A stretch of DNA of 64,000 nucleotides from positions 108,872-172,871 of the forward strand of contig JAFUGK010000001.1 in assembly GCA_017469445.1 (NCBI GenBank). Reading direction: 5' to 3'. Positions 1 to 10,104 of this stretch are shown piece by piece. The notes beneath the pieces are model-generated. The model was not told where the DNA came from. It searched no databases and was given only the letters and a program-made list of their open reading frames with translations. The position numbers were made by a program, and so were the translations under genes. This DNA is from Clostridia bacterium. Its GTDB lineage: Bacteria; Bacillota; Clostridia; TANB77; CAG-508. The stretch's first letter is position 1; each line of letters starts with the position of its first letter.

Positions 1-1
1 G

Positions 2-104
2 CAAGCGAGCCTCTCACTCCTCCGCGCTTCCTACCTTGCCATATCTTAAGAATTTGCACAAACATTCCACGGCACATTCGTCATTTCATAAATTTTATAT
101 ATTA
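2..104 (-). repeat. ~100-bp dispersed inverted repeat, copy 1
   Basis: This stretch is the reverse complement of 21189-21287 with only about two substitutions and a small indel (an extra GCGG-like insertion in this copy). It lies downstream of topA. I see no convincing gene in it; the short frames it contains are not conserved between the copies. It could be a small RNA, a shared regulatory element or a non-autonomous mobile sequence; function unknown. Confidence 0.7.
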
Positions 105-147
105 ATTGCTTATACAATAAAATTCAAACTAAGCGAGCAATATAAAA

Positions 148-2211
148 TTATTTCTTTTTAATAGTCTTCTTCTTTGTTGTTTTTTTCTTAGTAGTTTTCT
201 TTGCTGGCTTTTCAGCATCTGGATTATACTTTTCTCCTTTTTTAGGCTTATTCCATGAAATATAATCACAAGATTTTGGGTTGTTTTCACATATATAGTA
301 ATTCCTTCTCTTCTTTGTTTTACGTATTTGGACTTTTCCGCCACATTTTGGGCATGGCACATCTATTGTTTCAACTAATGGTTTAGCATTTTTACATTCA
401 GGATATCCTGGGCATGCCAAGAATTTTCCATATCGACCATATTTTATTACCATCATTCTTCCACATTTATCACATGGAACATCAGAAACAACTTCTTCAA
501 GCTTGACATGTTCAAGCTCTTTTTCAACTTTTTCTACGTTTTCTTCAAATGGATAATAAAATTCGGATATAACCTTTTTCCATTTTTCTTTTCCCTCTGC
601 TATCTCATCAAATTGATTTTCCATTTGAGCAGTAAATTCTACATTTACTATCTTATCAAAATTTTCTACTAATAGTTTATTTACTACTATTCCTAAATCT
701 GTTGGTACAAGCTGTTTCTTATCTTTTTCTATATATCTTCTTTCTAATATTGTTGTAATTGTTGGAGAATAAGTACTAGGTCTTCCTATTCCTTTTTCCT
801 CTAAAGCCTTTACTAAGCTAGCTTCTGTATATCTTGCGGGTGGCTCTGTAAAGCTTTGTTTTGCATCAATTGAGTCTTTCCTTAGTTTTTCATTTATCTC
901 TAAATCTGGAATAGCAATATATTTTTCATCCTTTTCGCTATCTAAACTTTCTACATATAAAGCCATAAACCCCTTAAACTTTAATGTTTGTCCGTTTGCT
1001 TTAAATGTATATTTATCTGCATTAATAGTAACTGCAACTGTATCAAATATTGCTGCTGCCATTTGACTTGCTAAAAATCTATTATAAATTAATTTATATA
1101 GTTTATATTCATCATTTGTTAATGAACTCTTAATTGTATCTGGAGCAAGTTCTACATATGTTGGCCTTATTGCTTCATGTGCATCTTGCGCTTCGGCATT
1201 TGTTTTATAAAACCTATTTTCATAATAGTTTTCGCCATACTCTTTAATTATTTCTTTTTTTGCTGCATCACGAGCCTCAGCAGATATTCTTGTAGAGTCT
1301 GTTCTCATATATGTTATTAGTCCAACAGTTCCTCTTTCAGGGACCTTAACACCTTCATATAGTCTTTGTGCAACAGACATTGTCTTTTTTAGTGTAAATC
1401 CTAGTTTTCTAGATGCCTCTTGCTGCATTGTACTTGTTGTAAATGGTGGTGCTGGCGTTCTTTTCTTTTCACTTTGCTTAATATCTTTTACAATATATTT
1501 AGCATTTTCTATTTCCTTTAATATTTCGTCTACTTCTTCTTTAGAATGTAATTCTATTTTTTTATTATCCTTTTCTACAAGTCGTGCTTCAAAAGTTTTT
1601 GCTTTCTTTTCGTCTTTAGATAGTATAGCATAAATGTTCCAATATTCTTCTGGTATAAATTTTTCAATTTCTTCTTCTCTATCCACTATCAATTTTACAG
1701 CAACAGATTGAACTCTTCCTGCAGACAATCCTCTTCTTACTTTTTTCCATAGTACAGGGCTCATTTTATATCCAACTATTCTATCTAGCACTCTTCTTGC
1801 TTGTTGTGCATCTGTCAAATTCATATCTATTTTTCTTGGATTCTTTATTGCTTTTTGAACTGCTGTTTTTGTTATTTCGTTAAAAGTAATTCTGCAAATT
1901 GAATCTTCTGGTATTTCTAAAATATGTGCTAAGTGCCATGCAATTGCTTCCCCTTCACGGTCAGGGTCAGTTGCAAGATATACTTTTTTAGCTGATTTTG
2001 CTTCTTTTTTTAATTCTTTAATTAAATTTGCTTTTCCTCTGATATTTATATATTCAGGTTCAAAATTATCTTCTATATTTACTCCTAATTTAGATTTTGG
2101 CAAATCTCTAATATGTCCCATTGAAGCAACAACTTTTGTACTTCCTCCTAGAAATTTTTTAATAGTATTAGCCTTTGCAGGCGACTCAACAATAATTAAT
2201 TTATCAGCCAC
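148..2211 (-). CDS. topA: DNA topoisomerase I (type IA)
   Basis: Relaxes negatively supercoiled DNA by transient single-strand breakage through a 5'-phosphotyrosine. The 687-residue protein starts with the Toprim domain (IVESPAKANTIKKFLG, then the acidic DPDREGEAIAWH motif near residue 80), contains the active-site tyrosine region GLITYMRTDSTR around residue 300, and ends with two C4 zinc ribbons (CDKCGRMM...CPGYPEC and CPKCGGK...CENNPKSC) followed by a lysine/threonine-rich tail that probably adds nonspecific DNA binding. Length and domain order are normal for Firmicutes TopA. The ATG start is followed directly by the Toprim motif, so no extension is needed. Contains no in-frame CGG codon and no frame break. 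Confidence 0.97.
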   Translation of the reverse strand: MADKLIIVESPAKANTIKKFLGGSTKVVASMGHIRDLPKSKLGVNIEDNFEPEYINIRGKANLIKELKKEAKSAKKVYLATDPDREGEAIAWHLAHILEIPEDSICRITFNEITKTAVQKAIKNPRKIDMNLTDAQQARRVLDRIVGYKMSPVLWKKVRRGLSAGRVQSVAVKLIVDREEEIEKFIPEEYWNIYAILSKDEKKAKTFEARLVEKDNKKIELHSKEEVDEILKEIENAKYIVKDIKQSEKKRTPAPPFTTSTMQQEASRKLGFTLKKTMSVAQRLYEGVKVPERGTVGLITYMRTDSTRISAEARDAAKKEIIKEYGENYYENRFYKTNAEAQDAHEAIRPTYVELAPDTIKSSLTNDEYKLYKLIYNRFLASQMAAAIFDTVAVTINADKYTFKANGQTLKFKGFMALYVESLDSEKDEKYIAIPDLEINEKLRKDSIDAKQSFTEPPARYTEASLVKALEEKGIGRPSTYSPTITTILERRYIEKDKKQLVPTDLGIVVNKLLVENFDKIVNVEFTAQMENQFDEIAEGKEKWKKVISEFYYPFEENVEKVEKELEHVKLEEVVSDVPCDKCGRMMVIKYGRYGKFLACPGYPECKNAKPLVETIDVPCPKCGGKVQIRKTKKRRNYYICENNPKSCDYISWNKPKKGEKYNPDAEKPAKKTTKKKTTKKKTIKKK

Positions 2212-2310
2212 TTTTACTCTCCTTTATCTTTACTATTCACAGATTATACACTAAATGCAAAAATCTGTAAATATTATATCACAAATTTCACAAAGTAATA
2301 ACAGATATGC

Positions 2311-2631
2311 TTAATAAAACATATCTGTTATTACATCATTTAATGTGGTAGGTGTAACTGCATTTTCTTTTAATTTCTTTAATATCTTTTCCACAATTTC
2401 TTCATTTTTTGTTAATGAAATTATTCTTTCTTCTTCTATTTTCATTTCATCATTTGCATATTCTCTCATTACTACTTCTATTCCATAGGTCTTTTTCTTG
2501 CCATGAAATAATGTTTTTAGTTCTTTAGCTATTTTATAATATTCTATTTCTATATTACGATAAATATTATTATTTCTTAATTCGTCTTCTTCTAATAATA
2601 TCCCTCCAAAAAAAGTTTTTTCATAATTCAA
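2311..2631 (-). CDS. Small hypothetical protein (DUF6514-like)
   Basis: A 106-residue, charged, cytoplasmic protein with no membrane segment. It resembles the short Clostridia proteins of the DUF6514 type (N-terminal strand, YGIEVV core, helical C-terminus ending in a TTLNDVITDMF-like tail); I base this on general pattern only. The start appears to be TTG preceded by an AAAGGGG ribosome binding site; no ATG is available nearby in frame. It has its own strong promoter at 2674-2702 and lies between topA and murG. Function unknown. Confidence 0.7.
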   Translation of the reverse strand: MNYEKTFFGGILLEEDELRNNNIYRNIEIEYYKIAKELKTLFHGKKKTYGIEVVMREYANDEMKIEEERIISLTKNEEIVEKILKKLKENAVTPTTLNDVITDMFY

Positions 2632-2673
2632 TCTAAAATCCCCTTTCTTTTGTTTTTAAAGGTGCGCCTTAAT

Positions 2674-2702
2674 ACTATACAACCTTTTTTAACTTTTGAC
2701 AA
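2674..2702 (-). promoter_or_regulatory. Sigma-A-type promoter
   Basis: Minus-strand TTGTCA (2697-2702), 17-bp spacer, TATAGT (2674-2679), about 45 bp upstream of the 2311-2631 gene. Near-consensus vegetative promoter. Confidence 0.75.
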
Positions 2703-2772
2703 GGAAAATCGTTCGCATTATTTTACATTTTTATTCATAATTCGACATAATAATATTTATTTTTTTATAATA

Positions 2773-2825
2773 AAAGATATTTCTCCAAATTCGTAATTAA
2801 AACTTAAAATTTGAGAAATATCTTT
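2773..2825 (-). terminator. Terminator after murG
   Basis: Perfect 13-bp stem (AAAGATATTTCTC at 2773-2785 with its complement at 2813-2825) immediately beyond the murG stop, followed on the minus strand by a T-rich run. Likely end of the dcw operon. Confidence 0.75.
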
Positions 2826-2829
2826 GTAA

Positions 2830-3945
2830 TTAGTTTGTAATTTTTTTTATTTCTTTATATATTTTTTCTTCTACATCATCTATATTTATGCTATTTGCCC
2901 TTTTTCCCATTTGTAATAATAACTCACTATTTAGTATGATACTTTCTATTTCTTGTTCTAGATTATTCCCTGTTAATTCATTATTTAGGATTATTTTTGC
3001 TGCACCTATTTCTTCTAAAACACGTGCATTTTTTTCTTGGTGATTTTGGCTAACATTTGGAAGTGGTATAAATATTGCAGGTTTTCCAAGCTTTGTTATT
3101 TCTGTTATTGTTATTGCACCGCTTCTACATACTAGCAAATCTGATACATTCATTATTTCTTCCATATTGTATATATATGGCAATATTTTAGCATTTTTAA
3201 TTTTATCTATGTCTATATTTGCTTTTTGTAATTCACTTTTTACTTCTTCATAATTTTTTTGACCTACCGCCCAAACTATTTGATATTTATCTAATTGTCC
3301 TATTTTTATTATTTCTATCATTGCATCATTTATCTTTTTGGCGCCTTGGCTTCCTCCAAAAATTAACACAACTGGAATTTCTGGATTTAATTCTAATTTT
3401 TCCTTTAGGAAATATTTCTCTGCATCATTTAAATTTAATTTTTGTATCTTAGTTGGTGTACCTGTTACAACTACATTTTTTTCTTTATTTAAATACTCTT
3501 TTGCTTTTTCTAAACCTAACATTATTAAATCTGTTTTCTTAGCTAGCATTTTTACTGCTAATCCTGGGAAAGAATTGCTTTCATGTAGTGCAGTAGGAAT
3601 TTTTAGTTTTTGTGCTGCTGTTAAAACTGGTCCACATATATATCCGCCAGTTCCTATTACTACATTTGGTTTAAACTTTTCTATAATTAACTTAGCTTTT
3701 TTTACTGATTGCAATGTTTTTATAGTATGTTTTATATTTGTTAGTGTTAATTTCTTACTTAATCCATATGCTTCTATTGTTTCTAATTTATAGCCTGCTC
3801 TTGGAACCAAATCGTTCTCTATTCCTCTTTTAGTTCCAATAAATAGTATTTCTGACCCGGGTTCTTCTTTTTCAATCTTATTTGCAATTGCTATTCCTGG
3901 GTTTATGTGCCCTCCAGTTCCGGCAGCTGCTATTATTACTCTCAT
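2830..3945 (-). CDS. murG: UDP-GlcNAc:lipid I N-acetylglucosaminyltransferase MurG
   Basis: Converts lipid I to lipid II at the inner face of the membrane, last cytoplasmic step of peptidoglycan precursor synthesis. The 371-residue GT28 protein has the N-terminal glycine loop GTGGHINPGIAIA (residues 8-20), the acceptor-domain motif HESNSFPG, the second glycine loop GGSQGAKKIND near residue 197, and the C-terminal donor-binding segment with SRSGAITITE-like sequence. Last gene of the mraZ-to-murG cluster, about 120 bp after ftsW with a REP-like hairpin in between, and followed by a strong terminator. Start ATG has GGAGG upstream. No in-frame CGG. Confidence 0.97.
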   Translation of the reverse strand: MRVIIAAAGTGGHINPGIAIANKIEKEEPGSEILFIGTKRGIENDLVPRAGYKLETIEAYGLSKKLTLTNIKHTIKTLQSVKKAKLIIEKFKPNVVIGTGGYICGPVLTAAQKLKIPTALHESNSFPGLAVKMLAKKTDLIMLGLEKAKEYLNKEKNVVVTGTPTKIQKLNLNDAEKYFLKEKLELNPEIPVVLIFGGSQGAKKINDAMIEIIKIGQLDKYQIVWAVGQKNYEEVKSELQKANIDIDKIKNAKILPYIYNMEEIMNVSDLLVCRSGAITITEITKLGKPAIFIPLPNVSQNHQEKNARVLEEIGAAKIILNNELTGNNLEQEIESIILNSELLLQMGKRANSINIDDVEEKIYKEIKKITN

Positions 3946-3969
3946 TATTTCCTCCTTTTTCTAATGTCA

Positions 3970-4020
3970 GGGGACGCATCTTTCCCTATGGTCATTTCTT
4001 TATCGCTAAGATACATCCCC
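3970..4020. repeat. REP-like hairpin between ftsW and murG
   Basis: GGGGACGCATCTT (3970-3982) pairs with AAGATACATCCCC (4008-4020). Related GGGGACRY-type hairpins occur at 5325-5378, about 15616-15650, 19936-19985 and 62985-63035, so this is one member of a dispersed palindromic family. Confidence 0.6.
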
Positions 4021-4069
4021 TCTCCTTATATTCTAGTGATGTCATTTTTCAAAATTCACTACTCTATTC

Positions 4070-5195
4070 TTATATCTTTGTGCTTTGGCGTGAAATATTC
4101 AGCATAACCCCAACACCGCAAAGTAGAATTATAAGTGCTGTTCCTCCATAGCTAAAGAATGGCAGAGGCATACCTGTAACAGGAATGCTTGCTGTTACAA
4201 CTGCTATATTTATAATTGCTTGAAGTCCAACTAATGCTGTTATTCCTACTGCTAATAAGCTTCCAAACATATCTGGCGCTTTCATAGATATTATTATTCC
4301 TCTCCATATAAATACTGCAAATAGTAAGATTACTACTGCACATCCTACAAATCCTAGTTCTTCTGCTAATATTGAAAATATAAAATCATTATGTGGCTCT
4401 GGTATATATAAATACTTTTGCTTACTCTGTCCGAAGTCCTACTCCAAATAATCCTCCTGATCCTATTGCATATAAACCATTAATTTGTTGCCAGGCATAT
4501 CCAGTTGGATCTGCCCAAGGATCTAGCCATGCATTTATTCTATCCATTCTAAATCCTGCACCTTTTGTAAGTAGAAAAATTGCTCCTAAAATACCACCAG
4601 ATAAACCAACTGTTAAGAAATGTGACAGTTTACTACCTGCGACCAACATCATTATAGATGTTACCCCTACTACTATAAGGGTTGCACTAAAGTGTTCTTG
4701 AAATACTAACAAAATTACTGCAGCAGGTGCTAAAATCATAAATGGTATAAAAAAACCATGTAGTATATTTTTTAATTTATCTCTATTTTTAGTTAAATAA
4801 GCTGCATAAAAAACTATAAAACCTATTTTGGCTAGTTCTGATGGCTGAAATGATGTAAATCCTAAGTTTATCCACCTTTTAGCTCCACCTGCTTCTATTC
4901 CTATTAATGGAACTATAGCCAGCAAACCTATAGAACCTATATATGCTATTTTATAAAAAGGTTTATATATTCTATAATCTATTCTAGATATTATAAACAT
5001 CGCAAACAAGCCAATTACCGCTGAAACCGCTTGTTTTTTTACATATGTATAACTGCTTCCAGTTTCAGAAAAAGATGATGGCGAACTTGCAGAAAGCACC
5101 ATTATTATTCCCATTGCTAGTAACAATAAAACTGTTATGCAAAGGATAAAATCCATTGGTTTCTTTTTTTGTATTTCTTTTTTATTGTTAGCCAT
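4070..5195 (-). CDS. ftsW: SEDS glycosyltransferase FtsW/SpoVE, read through a +1 shift at CGG
   Basis: Membrane peptidoglycan polymerase of the SEDS family, working with the SpoVD/FtsI-type transpeptidase encoded upstream. The zero frame stops after ...GLFGVGLRTE because of a CGG codon at 4431-4433 (codon about 255). Dropping the C gives CTT-GGA-CAG and continues as GLGQSKQKYLYIPEPHNDF, the conserved SEDS loop, then the final helices with PFFSYGGTALI. The rejoined product is 374 residues, normal for the family. N-terminal part has the RWINLGFTSFQPSELAKI motif. The gene cannot be a pseudogene lightly: it is the only ftsW/spoVE-type gene of this cluster. Whether it is the vegetative FtsW or the sporulation SpoVE paralogue cannot be decided here. 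Confidence 0.9.
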
Positions 5196-5282
5196 CCTTT
5201 TTCTCCTTTCGATTAATGACAGTGGACACTTCTTTCCTATATGGTCTGTTGATTTAAGATATCTTCTTACAAATTATATCCA

Positions 5283-5416
5283 CAAAGTAGCCAAACGTAG
5301 GCATTGCATTTTTCTTTCACTTACTGGGGACACTTCTTAACTCCTAGACATTTCTTTTATGTTAAAAAGTGTCCCCAGTGAATTAGAAAACATCCAATGC
5401 CGGCTAAGATTTGGCG
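5283..5416. repeat. Nested REP/foldback element
   Basis: The outer arms (5283-5309 and 5390-5416) together match, in reverse complement, the compact palindrome at 14742-14791 (CAAATCTTAGACGGCATTGG type). Between them sits a second hairpin, CTGGGGACACTTCTTA (5325-5340) with its complement at 5363-5378. It looks as if one palindromic element inserted into another. Lies between mraY and ftsW, not in a gene. Confidence 0.65.
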
Positions 5417-5436
5417 GACTCTTGTGCTAAATCATT

Positions 5437-6423
5437 TTACACTGCATATAGTGCAATAATACAAGCAATAAGTGTCACCACACTAAATATTGAAACTATC
5501 TTATTTTCTCTCCAATTGCATAATTCAAAATGATGATGAATTGGAGTCATTTTAAATATTCTTCTTCCTGTTTTTTTATAATAAAGTACTTGCAAAACAA
5601 CTGATACTGTCTCTATTGTTGGCACTATTGCTATAAGTAATAATATCAATGGCATTCTAAAATATAGTGCAATTCCTGCAACAACTCCTCCTAGTAATAA
5701 TGAGCCCGTATCTCCCATTATTACTTTTGCAGTATGTAAATTGAATAACAAAAATCCTAAGCAAGTTCCTACAACAACGCTTCCAAATACAGTTACCTCT
5801 TTTACATCAAACACCATAGATATTACTGTTAGATATGTCATAATAATTGCTGTTACACTTGTAGCCAATCCATCTATTCCATCTGTTAAATTAATTGCAT
5901 TTGTTATTGCAAGTATAACAAATATTGCAAATGGAACATATATCCATGTTGGTAGTTCAATATATATTTTAAAAAATGGTATATATGTTGCTGTCCCTAT
6001 TTTTAATACATTTAATAAATAATATACAAATATTACTGCTACTATTAAAAGCCCTAACATTTTATATGCTGGTCTTAATCCTTTTGTATCTCTTAATACA
6101 ACCTTCTTAAAATCGTCAATAAATCCAACTATACTAAATCCTAGTGCCATAAGCACTAATGGGAATATTCGCATAGCAACCTCTACATCTGTTGAGTAAT
6201 AATACAAAAATCCACTCGCTGATGTAAGTATAACGCTTATCATTATAATTATTCCGCCCATTGTTGGCGTACCTTGCTTTACAATATGAGATTGTGGCCC
6301 ATCTGCTCTTTCTGTCTGCCCCACTCTAAGTCTTTTTAATATTGGTATTATTATAATAGATTCAATAACAGTTATAGCAAAAGATAATAGTAGTACTTTT
6401 ACTTGAAAGTCCAAAAATTTCAC
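5437..6423 (-). CDS. mraY: Phospho-MurNAc-pentapeptide transferase MraY
   Basis: Transfers phospho-MurNAc-pentapeptide to undecaprenyl phosphate, forming lipid I. 328 residues with about ten membrane segments. Diagnostic motifs: GFIDDFKKV near residue 100 (catalytic DDxxK), NLTDGIDGLA near 177, MGDTGSL near 235 and MTPIHHHFEL near 293. Fourteen bases after murE, so co-transcribed. Complete, with no in-frame CGG. Confidence 0.97.
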   Translation of the reverse strand: MKFLDFQVKVLLLSFAITVIESIIIIPILKRLRVGQTERADGPQSHIVKQGTPTMGGIIIMISVILTSASGFLYYYSTDVEVAMRIFPLVLMALGFSIVGFIDDFKKVVLRDTKGLRPAYKMLGLLIVAVIFVYYLLNVLKIGTATYIPFFKIYIELPTWIYVPFAIFVILAITNAINLTDGIDGLATSVTAIIMTYLTVISMVFDVKEVTVFGSVVVGTCLGFLLFNLHTAKVIMGDTGSLLLGGVVAGIALYFRMPLILLLIAIVPTIETVSVVLQVLYYKKTGRRIFKMTPIHHHFELCNWRENKIVSIFSVVTLIACIIALYAV

Positions 6424-6436
6424 TCCTTACTTTTAC

Positions 6437-7906
6437 TTATAATTCTTCTATTATTTGTTTAACTAGTTTTCTTTCATCAAAATCGTATTTAACTCCATTT
6501 ATTTCTTGATACGGTTCATGTCCTTTTCCCGCTAGCACAATAACGTCTCGTTTATTTGCCATTTTTATTGCCTCTTTTATTGCTTCTTTTCTGTCTTCTA
6601 TACATATATATTTGCCATTTGTCTTTTTAATTCCTGCTTCAATTTGTTTTATTATTTTTAGTGGTTCTTCTGTTCTTGGATTATCTGATGTTATTATTGT
6701 AAAGTCTGCTATTTTTCCAGATATTTCTCCCATTAATGGCCTTTTACTAGAATCTCTATCTCCTCCACATCCAAAAACACAAATTAGCTTTCCTTTAGCA
6801 TAATCCTTCAATGCAGAAAGTATACTTTCTAAACTTTCAGGTGAATGTGCATAATCTATCATTATTGTTATATTTTTATCATTTTCTACAAGTTCACTTC
6901 TACCTGGTACCTTTATGTTTAGTAAAGCTTCGTTTATTTGCTCTGCATTAGCTCCAAATTCCATAGCTACACAAATAGCAGCTAAAGAATTATATACACT
7001 AAATCTACCAGGTACTCCTACTTTTACTCTTTCATTTCTCTCTCCAATTTTAACTTTAAAATCTACAGTCTCGCTAGTTACTGTGATGTCTTTTGCTAAT
7101 ACTTTACATGGGTTATCTATTCCATATGTTTTTATTTCGCATGGTAAATCCATTTTAGCTAATTTCTGTACATGAAGATCATCTGCATTTATATATGCTT
7201 TTTTACACATACTAAAAAGTTTTAATTTTGAATTGAAATAATCTTCCATATCTGGATGTTCTTTTGGGCTTATATGATCTTTTTGAAAATTAGTAAATAC
7301 CCCTACTTCAAATTCTAAACCTGCAACTCTATCTAATTTTAAGCTTTGTGAAGATACTTCCATAACAACTACATCTACTTTTTCTTTGGCCATTTTTGCA
7401 AATAATCGTTGTAACTCTAAACTATCTGGAGTTGTTCTATCACTATCTTCTAATTTTTCCTCTCCTATGTATTTAGCTATTGTTCCTATTAGTCCTACTT
7501 TCTTTCCTTGCTTTTCTAATATAGATTTTATCATAAAGCTTGTTGTTGTTTTTCCCTTTGTTCCAGTAATTCCAACTAATTTAAATTTTTTAGCCGGATT
7601 TTTATAAAAATTTTGTGCAGATATTGCCAAACTATATCTAGTACTTGGTGCTACTATTAATGTAATATCTGATGGAATCTTTAATTTTTTCAAATCTGTT
7701 CCTTCTTCTACCATAACAGCAACTGCGCCATTTTTTATTGCATCAGAAATATAATCATTTCCATCTACATTAAATCCTTTTATAGCAATAAACATTGAGT
7801 CTTTCTCTATTTTTCTTGAATCGCTTTCTATTTGTTTTATATCTAAATCTAAATTTCCCTTTGCTTTTAAGCCTTCTAAACCAGATAATATCTTTTTTAG
7901 TTCCAT
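6437..7906 (-). CDS. murE: UDP-MurNAc-tripeptide ligase MurE
   Basis: Adds the third stem-peptide residue to UDP-MurNAc-L-Ala-D-Glu. 489 residues: N-terminal uridine-binding domain (ESDSRKIEKDSMFIA), ATP-binding P-loop GITGTKGKTTTSF near residue 112, and the DNPRTEEP motif near residue 405. The DNPR motif is the family signature for meso-diaminopimelate as substrate, so the wall is expected to be DAP-type. Part of the dcw operon, between spoVD and mraY. No in-frame CGG. Confidence 0.97.
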   Translation of the reverse strand: MELKKILSGLEGLKAKGNLDLDIKQIESDSRKIEKDSMFIAIKGFNVDGNDYISDAIKNGAVAVMVEEGTDLKKLKIPSDITLIVAPSTRYSLAISAQNFYKNPAKKFKLVGITGTKGKTTTSFMIKSILEKQGKKVGLIGTIAKYIGEEKLEDSDRTTPDSLELQRLFAKMAKEKVDVVVMEVSSQSLKLDRVAGLEFEVGVFTNFQKDHISPKEHPDMEDYFNSKLKLFSMCKKAYINADDLHVQKLAKMDLPCEIKTYGIDNPCKVLAKDITVTSETVDFKVKIGERNERVKVGVPGRFSVYNSLAAICVAMEFGANAEQINEALLNIKVPGRSELVENDKNITIMIDYAHSPESLESILSALKDYAKGKLICVFGCGGDRDSSKRPLMGEISGKIADFTIITSDNPRTEEPLKIIKQIEAGIKKTNGKYICIEDRKEAIKEAIKMANKRDVIVLAGKGHEPYQEINGVKYDFDERKLVKQIIEEL

Positions 7907-8034
7907 TTTTTATCTCCTAAATAATATAATTTTCCTTTTACATTATATAATTATTTTTTATTTTTGTATATATTTTAGAAAATTTTTATTAAATTTTTTA
8001 ATAAAATCTATCCTAAAAAAATTATATTTGTGTT

Positions 8035-10030
8035 TTACTCAGATATTCTTACTTCTATTTTACTTCCTTTTATAACCTTTACCCCAGGCTTTGGCATTTG
8101 CTCTGTTATTATCATATCATTGTTTATTTCTTGTACATCACTATTTATATTTAATTCTATTCCAAGTTCTTTTAATAAGTTTTTAGCCTCTTTTATTGTT
8201 TTTTCCCTTAATTCTGGCACTTCTACTTCTTCTAGAATTTCTATTTCTTCTTTCTTATCTTTATTAGCTTCTAAATATTCTAGTACATCTGTTAGTACTT
8301 GCCCTGCAACCGGTGCAGCTATACCTCCTCCCTGGTGTCCACCTTCTCCTGTTGGGTTGTACAAAGTAACTAATATTACTACTTGTGGATCTGAAATAGG
8401 TGCTACTCCCATAAAAGATGCCACATATTTACCTGTATTTACTCCATCTTCTGAGGTTCCTGTTTTTCCTCCAACTATATATCCTTTCACTCTTGCATTT
8501 TTTCCAGTTCCTTCATTTACTACAGAACTCATCATATCTAATACTTCATTTGCAGTTTTTTCTGAAATAGCTCTTCCTACTTCTTTTACTGGATACTCTG
8601 TTATTTCACCTGTCACTGGATTTATACTCTTTTTTACTAATCTAGGTTCAACCTTTCTTCCCTTGTTTGCAATTGCACTTACTGCTGTTACTAGTTGTAT
8701 AGGTGTTATTTTAAATCTTTGTCCAAATGCGATTGTAGCAAGTTCAACAGGTCCTACTTTTTTTTCATCTAAAAATATACTATTTGCTTCTCCTGGAAGT
8801 GTTATTCCTGTTTTTTCTAGCAATCCAAACTTTTTTAAATATTCATAATATTTTTCTTTTCCTATCTTCTGACCTAGTCCAATAAATACTGGGTTACATG
8901 AATTCATTAATGCTTTTCTTAAGCTCTCTGGTCCATGTGGTCTATAATATCTCCAACATTTTATCCTTACACCTGCAACCTCAATATACCCTACACAGCA
9001 AAATTCTCCTTCTTTATCTGTTGTAGTTATTCCTTCTTCTAAGGCCGCTGATGCTGTTATCAATTTAAATACTGAACCTGGTTCATAACTGTCTGCTATT
9101 GCCTTATTTCTCCACATTTTTTGCAAACTTGTTGTTTTATCTTTTTGGCTCATTGTTTCCCACACAGTTTTTAATTCATCTGAGTTAATTTCATATGGAT
9201 TATTCAAATCATATTCTGGATATGTAGTCATTGCTAGTATATCTCCAGTTTTAGGGTTCATTATAACTATATTTCCACCATCTGTACACACATTATCTAT
9301 ACATGCCTGTTTTAAATATTTTTCTGCAATTGATTGAATTGTTAAATCTATTGATAATATCAGGTTTTCCCCGTTTTCCGGTTCTAAAAATTCTTCTTTT
9401 TCTCCTTCTATTTCTCCACCGTTTTGCATCTGTAATTTTTAATATTTTACCATTTGTTCCTTTTAATATATCATCATACTTTGCTTCTAACCCATCTAGT
9501 CCTTGATTATCACTCCCACAAAACCCTATAACATGTGAAGCCAATGTTCCATATGGATAATATCTCTTAGAATCTTCATCTATATTAACCCCTTTTTCAA
9601 TATTATTTTCTAAAAGATATTTTCTAAGTTCATCTGTTTTATCTTTATCGCATCTAGAAGCAATCGTTTCTATAGAACTTCTTTTATTAACTTTTTTTGA
9701 AACTTTCTCATAATCTAAATCAAAAATATCACAAAAAGCATTAATCAGCCCTTCTTTCTTATCTTTTGGTATATTTAATGGATTTATAGTAACTATCTCA
9801 GCGGAAGCACTTGTTGCTAATATATTTTTACATGTTGCATCATACATTGTACCTCTTTTAGCTGTTATCCTTCTAGATAATGTTTGTTGTTCATGTGCAC
9901 CAAGTTTTAAATCGTTTCCATCTATAAATTGTATAACAGCAATTCTAGCAATTAATCCTAAACATATTAATATAGAAATTATTATTATATATAACAATCT
10001 TTTTTTCATTTTTATATTTGAAAATACCAT
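8035..10030 (-). CDS. spoVD: Class B penicillin-binding protein SpoVD/FtsI type, +1 shift at CGG
   Basis: Peptidoglycan transpeptidase. One N-terminal membrane helix (about residues 10-28), a PBP dimerisation domain, a transpeptidase domain with SxxK (PGSVFKLIT), SxN (NSCNPVF) and KTG (GGKTGTSE) motifs, and a C-terminal PASTA domain, which favours the SpoVD subfamily. The zero frame breaks at CGG 9419-9421: AAA-CGG-TGG is out of family, while AAA-(C)-GGT-GGA gives ITDAKGGEIEGEKEEF, exactly joining dimerisation and catalytic domains. Rejoined length 664 residues, typical. The essential catalytic motifs all lie after the shift, so an unshifted product would be inactive. Confidence 0.92.
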
Positions 10031-10104
10031 TGTTCACCCACCAAAAAAAGAAACTCTTTAAATAATTTTATTAAAGAATTTCTTTTTTATTCTATATTAT
10101 ATTT

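Noticed and set aside
8030..8848. Long plus-strand open frame opposite spoVD (272 codons)
   Set aside because: Shadow of the minus-strand gene: no ribosome binding site, no family match, composition is the mirror of the coding strand. The same holds for the plus-strand frames inside smc (30997-32028) and others.
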